From contig SIRV01000389.1 of the NCBI GenBank assembly GCA_004366195.1, forward strand, positions 1-10,223: a stretch of DNA of 10,223 bases, in the 5' to 3' direction. Below the pieces are notes generated by a model. It saw only the letters and a program-made list of their open reading frames with translations. It ran no database searches and was not told where the DNA came from. This DNA comes from Actinomycetota bacterium (GTDB taxonomy: Bacteria > Actinomycetota > UBA4738 > HRBIN12). Positions within the stretch are counted from its first letter, which is position 1. Every line of letters begins with the position of its first letter. This document shows positions 1 through 6,193 of this stretch, in pieces. A program made the position numbers and the translations under genes.

Positions 1-423
1 GTCGACCCACGCGCGGCGGACGCCGTCGTACAAGGCTCGGGCGTCCGGGTAGGCGACGACGGGCAGGTCGGTGATCCCGACCGCGATCCGGATCAGGCCC
101 TCGAGGTGCAGGGGCGAGGTGCCGTTCACGCCGACCGGCCACGACGTTCGGTGCCTCCGTCGCCACCCGGACCACCATCTCGAACGGGGTGCCGTCGCAG
201 ATCTCGGCCGCGTTGCGGCAGCTGAAGCTGACCCAGGCGGGGACGTCGGGGATCTCCGCGGGCGCGCCCTCTACGATCGAGGGGATCGTCTCGCACGCGA
301 GCAGGTCGGGCCCCGCGGCTGAGCCAGGCGTCGCGTGCCTCCGAGCCCGCCGTCGAGGACGATGACCCCGGAGCGCTCGATGATCGGGGCGAGGGGGTCC
401 GCTCCCACGGGGTCCGCTCCCAC
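1..423 (-). pseudogene. Decayed homocysteine S-methyltransferase gene (mmuM-like), 3' end outside window
   Basis: Reading right to left, the strand begins with a GTG at 423 and a typical N-terminus containing VIVLDGGL. About 40 nt later it jumps to PDLLACETIPSIVEG, which in intact enzymes such as E. coli MmuM lies roughly 120 residues further on. The N-terminal frame meets a TAG near 256, so the two parts are out of frame. A second frameshift (one extra C near 136) separates EMVVRVATEAPNVVA from VGVNGTSPLHLEGLI and VVAYPDARALYDGVRRAW. Intact members have GxNC at that point, and the Cys is a zinc ligand; here it is GVNG. The family transfers a methyl group from S-methylmethionine or a similar donor to homocysteine. 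An internal deletion, two frameshifts and a lost metal ligand argue for a dead gene. An assembly error could explain the deletion and shifts, but not easily the Cys loss. Confidence 0.8.
394..423. repeat. Perfect 15-bp tandem duplication covering the mmuM-like start codon
   Basis: The unit GGGGTCCGCTCCCAC occurs at 394-408 and again at 409-423 with no spacer. On the minus strand each unit reads GTG GGA GCG GAC CCC. The duplication therefore doubles the start codon in frame and adds the five residues VGADP to the N-terminus of the decayed gene. Confidence 0.9.
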
Positions 424-429
424 CCGACC

Positions 430-439
430 AGGGTACCCT
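430..439. promoter_or_regulatory. Symmetric -10 box shared by rlmN and the decayed mmuM-like gene
   Basis: AGGGTACCCT is a perfect palindrome. It places TACCCT (TANNNT) at 434-439 on plus and at 435-430 on minus. On each strand exactly 6 nt separate the box from a GTG (446 on plus, 423 on minus), the spacing expected if the first transcribed base is the first base of the start codon. No convincing -35 is visible on either side and neither start has a Shine-Dalgarno sequence. Confidence 0.55.
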
Positions 440-445
440 CGAGGT

Positions 446-1495
446 GTGAACGTCTACGACCTCACCCTCGAGCAGCTCACGGAGCGGCTCGCCGCCTGGG
501 GCGAGCCGCCGTTCCGGGCGCGCCAGCTCTACGCGCAGCTCTGGCGGCGGAGCGCGACGTACGAGGAGATGACCGATCTCCCCGCGCGCCTGCGCGAGCG
601 CCTGGCGGAGGAGCTCCCGATCGAGGTGCGGGTGCTCGACGAGCGCACCGCCGACCGGGGCGCCACGCGGAAGGTGCTGCTCGAGCTCGGGGGCCGGCAC
701 GTGATCGAGACCGTGGTCATGGGCTACCGGGACCGGGTCACCGCCTGCGTCTCCACGCAGTCGGGCTGCGCCATGCGCTGCGCCTTCTGCGCCACGGGGC
801 AGATGGGGCTGCGGAACAACCTCACGGCCGGTGAGATCGCCGCGCAGGTGGTCTGGGCCCGCCGCGCTGCCCCGCACCTCCCGGCGTGGACGCCGCAGCG
901 GGTCACGAACGTGGTCTTCATGGGCATGGGCGAGCCCTTCGCCAACGAGCGGGCGACCCTCGGCGCGGTGGCGCGGCTCACCGACCCGCGGGGCATGGGG
1001 CTCGGCTCACGGCACGTCACGATCTCCACGGTGGGGGTGGTCGCGGGGATCCGTCGGCTCCCCGACGCGAACGACCAGGTGCGCCTCGCGGTCAGCCTCC
1101 ACGCCGCCGACGACGAGCTCCGGAGCGAGCTCGTCCCGGCCAACCGGCTGTGGCCGCTCGAGCAGGTGATCGAGGCCGTCGCGTACTGGCGCGAGCGCAC
1201 GCACCACCGGCCGTCGCTGGAGTGGGTGATGATCGACGGCGTGAACGACACCGACGACCAGGCCGGCAAGCTCGCCGCGATCGCGCGCCGGCTGCGCGCG
1301 CATGTGAACCTGATCCCGCTGAACGCGACGCCGGGGTTCCCGATGCGGGCGAGCCCGCCCGCGCGGATCCGTCGGTTCGCGGGGCTGCTCGAGGACGCCG
1401 GCGTGAACGTCACGATCCGCGACACCCGGGGGCGCGAGATCGAGGCCGCGTGCGGCCAGCTCCGGGTCGAGCACGAGCGCCTGGCCGTCGGCTGA
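446..1495 (+). CDS. rlmN: Dual-specificity rRNA/tRNA adenine-C2 methyltransferase RlmN (radical SAM)
   Basis: RlmN methylates C2 of A2503 in 23S rRNA and A37 in some tRNAs, using radical SAM chemistry through a methylated-cysteine intermediate. The 349-residue protein has an N-terminal RNA-binding region (about 1-95), then CVSTQSGCAMRCAFC. In this, C101 corresponds to the first conserved Cys just before the cluster motif (E. coli C118), and C108, C112 and C115 are the CxxxCxxC ligands of the 4Fe-4S cluster. MGMGEP (160-165) is the SAM-binding motif. C336 in EIEAACGQL is the methyl-carrying catalytic Cys (E. coli C355). HVTISTVGVV and NLIPLNATPG are also family signatures. I chose GTG 446, not the ATG at 335, because homology begins at VNVYDLTLEQL and the upstream extension would run through the shared promoter. 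It reads divergently from the decayed mmuM-like gene, and mptB-like follows after 21 nt. Confidence 0.96.
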   Translation: MNVYDLTLEQLTERLAAWGEPPFRARQLYAQLWRRSATYEEMTDLPARLRERLAEELPIEVRVLDERTADRGATRKVLLELGGRHVIETVVMGYRDRVTACVSTQSGCAMRCAFCATGQMGLRNNLTAGEIAAQVVWARRAAPHLPAWTPQRVTNVVFMGMGEPFANERATLGAVARLTDPRGMGLGSRHVTISTVGVVAGIRRLPDANDQVRLAVSLHAADDELRSELVPANRLWPLEQVIEAVAYWRERTHHRPSLEWVMIDGVNDTDDQAGKLAAIARRLRAHVNLIPLNATPGFPMRASPPARIRRFAGLLEDAGVNVTIRDTRGREIEAACGQLRVEHERLAVG

Positions 1496-1503
1496 CGCGG
1501 CGG

Positions 1504-1509
1504 TAGGCT
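1504..1509 (+). promoter_or_regulatory. TAGGCT -10 element for the MptB-like gene
   Basis: TAGGCT fits TANNNT and ends 7 nt before the GTG at 1517, with no Shine-Dalgarno sequence in between. This suggests a leaderless transcript of its own, in addition to possible read-through from rlmN. No -35 is recognisable. Confidence 0.4.
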
Positions 1510-1516
1510 CGGGCCC

Positions 1517-3031
1517 GTGCGCGCGCGGACGCTCGCGGTCGGGGCATGGGTCTGCTCGGTGGCCCTCGTCGGGCTCGTCGCCGCCACCCCCGGCTCGCCC
1601 TTCAGCCCGAGGCTGCCGCCGGGCGCGGGCCCGGCGGGGCCGCTGCGGTGGGCGTCGGAGGCGATCGGGCTCGCCCGGCTCGGGCCGAGCCCCCTCGCGG
1701 CGGCGGGCGTCGCGGCGGTCGCCCTCGCGGCGGCGGCGTTCGCGCTCGTCCTGCGCGCCGCGTGGCGGGGGGAGCTCGCCGGGCGCACGGTGATCGCGCT
1801 CGCGGTGGGCGCGCACGCGCTCGTCCTGCTCTGCCTTCCTCTGCTCTTCTCCCGCGACGTGTACTCGTACGCCGCCTACGGGAGGATCGCGGCGACGTAC
1901 CACGCGAACCCCTACCTCGCCACGCCGGCCGATTTCCCGGCCGACCCCGCCTTCGCCTACGTCGGACCGAAGTGGGCCGACACGCCGGCGGTGTACGGGC
2001 CGCTCTGGACCCAGGTCTCGGCGGCCGTCGTGCGGCTGGTCGGGAACCTGCCGGGGCAGGTCGCGGTGTTCCGGGGGCTCGCCGCCGCGGCGAGCCTGGC
2101 GACGCTCGCGGTGGTCGCCCACCTCGCCCGGCGCCTCGCGCCCGAGCGGCGGGCCTTCGCGCTCGCGGCGTTCGGCCTGAACCCGGTGGTGCTGTTCCAG
2201 TCCGTCGGCAGCGGCCACAACGACCTGCTGGTCGCCCTGGCGGTGGCCGGGGCGCTCGCCCTCGCGCTCGGGGGGCGGATCGCGGTCACCGCGGTCCTCA
2301 CGCTGGGCGCGCTGGTGAAGGCGCCCGCGGCGGTGCCGCTCGCGCTCGCCCTCGTCGTCGTGGCGGCGCAGGCGCCACGCGGGCGCCGGTTGCGCGCGCT
2401 CGCGCCGCACCTCGCCGTGACGGCGGCGATCGGACTCGCGCTCGCGGGGCCTTTCCTCAGCCGGCGCGACCCCACCCTCGGGATGCTCGAGCTCGCCACC
2501 CACGAGGGGTGGCTCGCGCCCTCCCGCCTGTTCCGCCGTCTCCTCGACGCCGTCTCCGGCGGGACGCTCGGGGTCGTGCCGCGCGTCGTGTTCCCGCTGC
2601 TGTTCGTCTGGGCTGTCGCCGCGATCGGCCGGAGCCTCGTCCGTCGCGCGCCGGTCCCCGTCCGCGAGGAGGGCGCCGCGTGGGCGCTCGGGCTCGTCGC
2701 GCTCATGCTGCTGGGGCCGGTGCTGCTGCCCTGGTACGCGACGTGGGCCCTGCCGCTCGCCTGGCTCCTGCCGCGCGCGCCGCGGACGGTCCTGCTCGGC
2801 GCGGGCCTCGCGCTCGCGGTCTCCCAGTGGACGTCGGAGCCGACGCGCTTCGCCGCCGCGTACGGCGCGAACGTCTGGTTCGGGCACAACGTCCTCACCG
2901 CAGCGGTGGTGGTCCTGCTCGGGTGGCTGCTCCTCGACCTCGCGCGCCGCGTGCGCTCAGGGACCGCGATCGGCGAGCCGGCTGCCGAGCGCGGTCCGGG
3001 CGAGGTACCCGCCCCCGCCGCCGAGGGCTGA
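1517..3031 (+). CDS. MptB-like polyprenol-phosphomannose-dependent alpha-1,6-mannosyltransferase (GT-C fold)
   Basis: This 504-residue polytopic membrane protein has about a dozen hydrophobic segments, the first at residues 6-24. The signature region is LLFSRDVYSYAAYGRI (110-124), then NPYLATP, PKWADTPAVYGPLW (151-164), RLAPERRAFALAAFGLNPVVLFQ and GHNDLLVALA (from 233). This matches the MptB group of GT-C mannosyltransferases, which in mycobacteria and corynebacteria extend the alpha-1,6-mannan core of lipomannan outside the membrane using polyprenyl phosphomannose. D114, in the first long extracellular loop, is the likely catalytic or donor-binding acid by GT-C precedent. The length is close to the family's. 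The last 30 or so residues are soluble, rich in Ala, Glu and Pro, and overlap the convergent gene. No other lipomannan gene is visible, so acceptor and product are unknown; a different envelope glycan is possible. The start is a GTG. Confidence 0.75.
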   Translation: MRARTLAVGAWVCSVALVGLVAATPGSPFSPRLPPGAGPAGPLRWASEAIGLARLGPSPLAAAGVAAVALAAAAFALVLRAAWRGELAGRTVIALAVGAHALVLLCLPLLFSRDVYSYAAYGRIAATYHANPYLATPADFPADPAFAYVGPKWADTPAVYGPLWTQVSAAVVRLVGNLPGQVAVFRGLAAAASLATLAVVAHLARRLAPERRAFALAAFGLNPVVLFQSVGSGHNDLLVALAVAGALALALGGRIAVTAVLTLGALVKAPAAVPLALALVVVAAQAPRGRRLRALAPHLAVTAAIGLALAGPFLSRRDPTLGMLELATHEGWLAPSRLFRRLLDAVSGGTLGVVPRVVFPLLFVWAVAAIGRSLVRRAPVPVREEGAAWALGLVALMLLGPVLLPWYATWALPLAWLLPRAPRTVLLGAGLALAVSQWTSEPTRFAAAYGANVWFGHNVLTAAVVVLLGWLLLDLARRVRSGTAIGEPAAERGPGEVPAPAAEG

Positions 3032-4765
3032 GGCGAGGAGCCCGCCGAGCGCCCGACCGTCCAGGGGGACCCCGAGCCGCTCCAGCAGCACCGCCGCGAG
3101 GAGCAGGGCGACGGCCCCGAGGCCCGGGGCGAGCGCGAGCGCCGCGACGCGGTCGGGCGCGACGAGGCCGGCCCAGCCGAGACCGGCCAACGTGAGCAGG
3201 GCGAGCGTCGCGGCGGTGGCCCAGGCGATCCCGGCCGGGGAGGACGGCCGGAGCGGCTCGCGCACGGGCGCCGGCTCGGCCGGCACGTCCCCGGCGAGGA
3301 AGACCCCGCGCGCCACGCGCCGCCACGTCCGGTACCGGGCGAGCGGGGCGTCCGACCGGTCGAACGGCGCGAGGAGCACGTCGAGCCGGCGGCCGCCGGC
3401 CTCGGCGACGGCCCGCTCCGCGTCGGCCTGGGTCACGCGGGCGAGGGCCCATCGGACGGCGTCGGCCTCCCCCCTCGGGTCGGGCACGAGGACCACCACG
3501 TCGCGGATCCGGTCCGGGGGCACGGCGGCCCGGATCACGTTCGCCGCGCGCGTGGCGAGGAACGTCACCGCCGACCCCTCCTGATCCACGCGGAGCACGA
3601 GCGGGGTGCCGGGCTCGGTCGCCGCGACGTACCCGGCGGCCGTCGTGGCCCTCTCGACCTCGAGCTCCGAGAGGAACGGCTCCTGGCGGTCCCAGGCGAC
3701 CCACGCCCCGGCGAGCATCGCGACGGCGAGCGCGCCGGGCACCACGACGCCCAGCGTGGGACGCCCTCCGAGGGCGCGACGGAGCCGGTCGAGCCCGAGG
3801 GCGGCGAGGATCGGGACCACGAACCCGAAGGTGGCGACGCGGGCGGCCGGCCCCACGCCGGTCGCGAGGCACGCCCCCACGCCGGCCAGCGTCACCAGGC
3901 CCCAGGCGATGAGGAACCGGGCGAGCGCCCCCCGGACGCGGCCGAGCCCGCCGAGGGCCAGGGGCACCGAGGCCCACTGGACGTACCTCGCCCATCGGTG
4001 GACGAACCGGTCGAGGTACGCGCGCCGCAGCTCCGCCTCGAGCCCCGCCCGGCGGAGGAACCCGTCCTTGGAGGTATCCACCTGGAGCGACCCCGGGCCG
4101 CGGAGCATCGAGAGCAGGCCCGCGGCGACGAGCGCCGCGCCGGCGAGGGCCGCGCCGCCCACCCGCGCGGCCTCGTCCCGATCCCGGCGCCACGCGAGGG
4201 CGGCGGCGAGCCCGAGCACGGCGAGCCCGACCAGCAGGAAGAGCGGGTGCGCGAGCCCGCCCCCGCCGAGGACGACGGCCGCCGCGAGGGCGGCGGGGCG
4301 GGAGCCCGCCACGAGCAGGGCCCCGGCCGCGAGGAACGCCGCGGCGAAGGCGAGGTTCGCGAGGTACCCGGCGGCGAGGTGCACGGCGAAGGTCCCGGCG
4401 AGGAGCCCCGCCAGCCACCACGGGAGCGCCCGCCCCCGTTCCCCGCCGATCCGGATCAGGGCCGCGGCGGCCAGGCCCGTCGCGAGGCCGAGGGCGCCCT
4501 CGAGGGCCGCGACGACCTGCACCTCCGAGAGGCCGAGCGCGCCCCGCAGCGCGAGGGCGAGAGCCGGCACCCCGGGCCGGTGGCCGACGGCCGAGAGCCC
4601 CTCGAACCCCGCGAGCCGGATCCACCACAGGTACACGGGGGCGTCGGGGCCGAGGGGGAAGGCGAACCCCCCGAGGAGGTACGGCAGGAGGAACCAGGCG
4701 AGGAGCAGCGCCGCGAGGGCGCCGAGGGCCGCGGTCTCGCGGCCGGAACGCACGGGCGAGCCCAT
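2957..4765 (-). CDS. Unrecognised 602-residue polytopic membrane protein, possibly a GT-C-like glycosyltransferase
   Basis: I do not recognise a named family. Residues 10-33 form the first membrane segment. A loop with GPDAPVYLWW follows, in which D41 sits where GT-C glycosyltransferases carry their acidic residue. Roughly eight more hydrophobic segments run to about residue 358. A soluble stretch (about 359-500) holds several short strand-like runs such as DVVVLVPDP and RLDVLLAPF. Two or three hydrophobic segments (about 511-590) close the protein. GGGLAHPLFLL (168-178) recalls the His-Pro turns of lipid-linked-sugar transferases, but this is weak evidence. The ATG at 4765 is chosen because a TACGGT box lies just upstream; an in-frame ATG at 4801 would overlap that box. 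The gene is divergent from tldD and its last 75 bp overlap the MptB-like gene. An envelope polysaccharide or lipid role is inferred only from topology and neighbour. Confidence 0.75.
   Translation of the reverse strand: MGSPVRSGRETAALGALAALLLAWFLLPYLLGGFAFPLGPDAPVYLWWIRLAGFEGLSAVGHRPGVPALALALRGALGLSEVQVVAALEGALGLATGLAAAALIRIGGERGRALPWWLAGLLAGTFAVHLAAGYLANLAFAAAFLAAGALLVAGSRPAALAAAVVLGGGGLAHPLFLLVGLAVLGLAAALAWRRDRDEAARVGGAALAGAALVAAGLLSMLRGPGSLQVDTSKDGFLRRAGLEAELRRAYLDRFVHRWARYVQWASVPLALGGLGRVRGALARFLIAWGLVTLAGVGACLATGVGPAARVATFGFVVPILAALGLDRLRRALGGRPTLGVVVPGALAVAMLAGAWVAWDRQEPFLSELEVERATTAAGYVAATEPGTPLVLRVDQEGSAVTFLATRAANVIRAAVPPDRIRDVVVLVPDPRGEADAVRWALARVTQADAERAVAEAGGRRLDVLLAPFDRSDAPLARYRTWRRVARGVFLAGDVPAEPAPVREPLRPSSPAGIAWATAATLALLTLAGLGWAGLVAPDRVAALALAPGLGAVALLLAAVLLERLGVPLDGRALGGLLASALGGGGGYLARTALGSRLADRGP
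2961..2997. terminator. 13-bp hairpin inside the overlap of two convergent genes
   Basis: GGACCGCG (2961-2968) pairs with CGCGGTCC (2990-2997). After one A/G mismatch, TCGGC (2970-2974) pairs with GCCGA (2984-2988), leaving a 9-nt loop. It lies within the 75-bp coding overlap, just before the minus-strand stop at 2957. No T-tract follows on either side, so a bidirectional terminator is only one reading. Confidence 0.35.
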
Positions 4766-4775
4766 CGTGCGCCGA

Positions 4776-4781
4776 ACCGTA
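4776..4781 (-). promoter_or_regulatory. TACGGT -10 element for the 602-residue membrane protein gene
   Basis: TACGGT fits TANNNT and ends 10 nt before the ATG at 4765, implying a leader of only a few nucleotides. It lies in the 45-bp divergent gap shared with tldD. No -35 or Shine-Dalgarno sequence is evident. Confidence 0.35.
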
Positions 4782-4795
4782 GCAGGGCCGGCTGT

Positions 4796-4801
4796 TAGCA
4801 T
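4796..4801 (+). promoter_or_regulatory. TAGCAT -10 element for tldD-pmbA
   Basis: TAGCAT fits TANNNT and ends 9 nt before the ATG at 4811. No Shine-Dalgarno sequence fits in the remaining space, so a leaderless or near-leaderless start is likely. It is 14 bp from the opposing TACGGT box. Confidence 0.35.
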
Positions 4802-4810
4802 CGCCGCTCG

Positions 4811-6193
4811 ATGATCGATCCCGATCTCGCCGCGGAGGTGCTGCGCGTCGCCCGCTCCAGGGGCGGTGCCTTCGCGGAGCTCTACGTGGAGGAGCGGACC
4901 TCGGTCCAGATCCGGCTCGACGACGGGAAGATCGAGGAGCTCACCTCGGGGCTCGACCGCGGTGCCGGCGTGCGGGTGGCCCGGGGGACGGCCTTCGGGT
5001 ACGCCTTCTCCAACCGCCTGGACCGCGACGCGCTGCTCGAGGCGGCCGGGGCCGCGGCGGCCTCGCTCGAGGGATCGCCCGGGACGGTCGCCGACCTCCG
5101 CGAGCTCGAGCCGGCCGTGGTTCACACCGCGGCCGAGCCGGCCTCCGCCGTTCCCGCCGCCGAGAAGGTTGCCTGGCTCCGCGAGGTCGACGAGGTCGCC
5201 CGCTCCCTCAGCCCCCACGTGCGGCAGGTGACGGCGACCTACGGCGACTCCGTCCAGCGCGTCCTCATCGCCACCTCCGACGGACGCGTCGCCCGCGAGA
5301 CGCGGCCCCGGGTCCGCCTCGTCGTCCAGGTCGTGGCGGCCCGCGACGGCGTGATCCAGACCGGCTTCCACGGGCCAGCGGGCCTCGCGGGGGTCGAGTT
5401 CCTCCGAGCCCACCCCCCGGCCGAGACGGCGCGGATCGCCGCCCGCCGCGCCGTGGCCATGCTCGACGCCGTGCCGGCCCCGGCCGGCGAGATGCCGGTC
5501 GTGCTCGCTCCGGGCATGGGCGGGGTGCTCTTCCACGAGGCCGTCGGGCACCCGCTCGAGGCCGACACGGTCCAGAAGGAGGCCTCGGTGTACCGGGGGA
5601 GGATCGGGGAGCGCCTGGCCTCGCCCCTGGTGAACGGGGTGGACGACGCCACCGTGCCGAACGGCTGGGGCTCGTTCTCCTTCGACGACGAGGGCACGCC
5701 GGCCGAGCGGACCGTCCTGTTCGAGGAAGGGGTGCTCCGGGGCTGGCTCTACGACCGCCTGCGGGCCGAGCACGACGGCGCGCCCTCCACCGGGAACGGC
5801 CGTCGCCAGTCGTACGCGCACCCGCCGATCCCGCGGATGACGAACACCTACATCCTGAACGGCGACGCCGAGGCCGCGGACGTCATCGCCGACACCCGCC
5901 GGGGGATCTACGTGACCGCCCTCGCGGGGGGCCAGACGAACCCCGCGACCGGCGACTTCGTCTTCGGCTGCTCCGAGGCGTACCTCATCGAGGACGGGAA
6001 GGTGACGACGCCGGTGCGGGGCGCGAACCTCATCGGCCGCGCGATCCAGGTGATGTCGGCGATCGACGCCGTCTGCTCCGACTTCGACACCTGGGAGGGT
6101 GTGTGCGGCAAGGACGGGCAGAGCGTGCCGGTCGGGAGCGGCTCGCCGACCCTCCGGATCTCGCGGATCACCGTGGGGGGCACCGGTGCCTGA
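4811..6193 (+). CDS. tldD: TldD family zinc metalloprotease subunit
   Basis: TldD forms a heterodimer with PmbA/TldE. The complex cleaves unfolded peptides, and in E. coli it removes the microcin B17 leader and degrades the CcdA antitoxin. This 460-residue protein (E. coli TldD is about 480) has an N-terminal domain with GGAFAELYVEERTSVQI and the C-terminal catalytic domain. The HExxxH zinc motif is HEAVGH at 242-247, and C387 in FGCSEAYLIEDGKV is the third ligand. GSFSFDDEGTPAERT, STGNGRR and ANLIG are further family blocks, and CGKDGQSVPVGSGSPTLRI (432-450) closes the fold. All catalytic residues are present, so the enzyme should be active. The partner gene follows with an 8-bp overlap, so translational coupling and one-to-one expression are likely. 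The true substrate is unknown; no modified-peptide precursor was found nearby. Confidence 0.95.
   Translation: MIDPDLAAEVLRVARSRGGAFAELYVEERTSVQIRLDDGKIEELTSGLDRGAGVRVARGTAFGYAFSNRLDRDALLEAAGAAAASLEGSPGTVADLRELEPAVVHTAAEPASAVPAAEKVAWLREVDEVARSLSPHVRQVTATYGDSVQRVLIATSDGRVARETRPRVRLVVQVVAARDGVIQTGFHGPAGLAGVEFLRAHPPAETARIAARRAVAMLDAVPAPAGEMPVVLAPGMGGVLFHEAVGHPLEADTVQKEASVYRGRIGERLASPLVNGVDDATVPNGWGSFSFDDEGTPAERTVLFEEGVLRGWLYDRLRAEHDGAPSTGNGRRQSYAHPPIPRMTNTYILNGDAEAADVIADTRRGIYVTALAGGQTNPATGDFVFGCSEAYLIEDGKVTTPVRGANLIGRAIQVMSAIDAVCSDFDTWEGVCGKDGQSVPVGSGSPTLRISRITVGGTGA

Noticed and set aside
335..445. Longer rlmN start (ATG 335)
   Set aside because: The extra 37 residues are unlike RlmN and cross the tandem repeat and the shared promoter box. 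The GTG at 446 matches the family start.
724..2887. Long open frames on the minus strand opposite rlmN and the MptB-like gene
   Set aside because: Their translations are Arg/Pro/Gly/Glu-rich without any domain pattern, and they lie opposite genes with unmistakable family motifs. Open antisense frames are expected at this GC content.
2276..2940. Possible split or frameshift in the C-terminal half of the MptB-like protein
   Set aside because: The frame stays open and hydrophobic segments continue regularly to the end; no break is needed.
3606..4814. A 402-residue open frame on plus inside the membrane-protein region
   Set aside because: The composition is low-complexity Arg/Ala/Pro/Ser, whereas the minus frame encodes well-formed hydrophobic segments. 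It is a shadow.
2959..5821. Extension of the 602-residue membrane protein far upstream through tldD
   Set aside because: The extension is antisense to tldD, Arg/Gly/His-rich and not membrane-like. The open frame is continuous only because of GC content.
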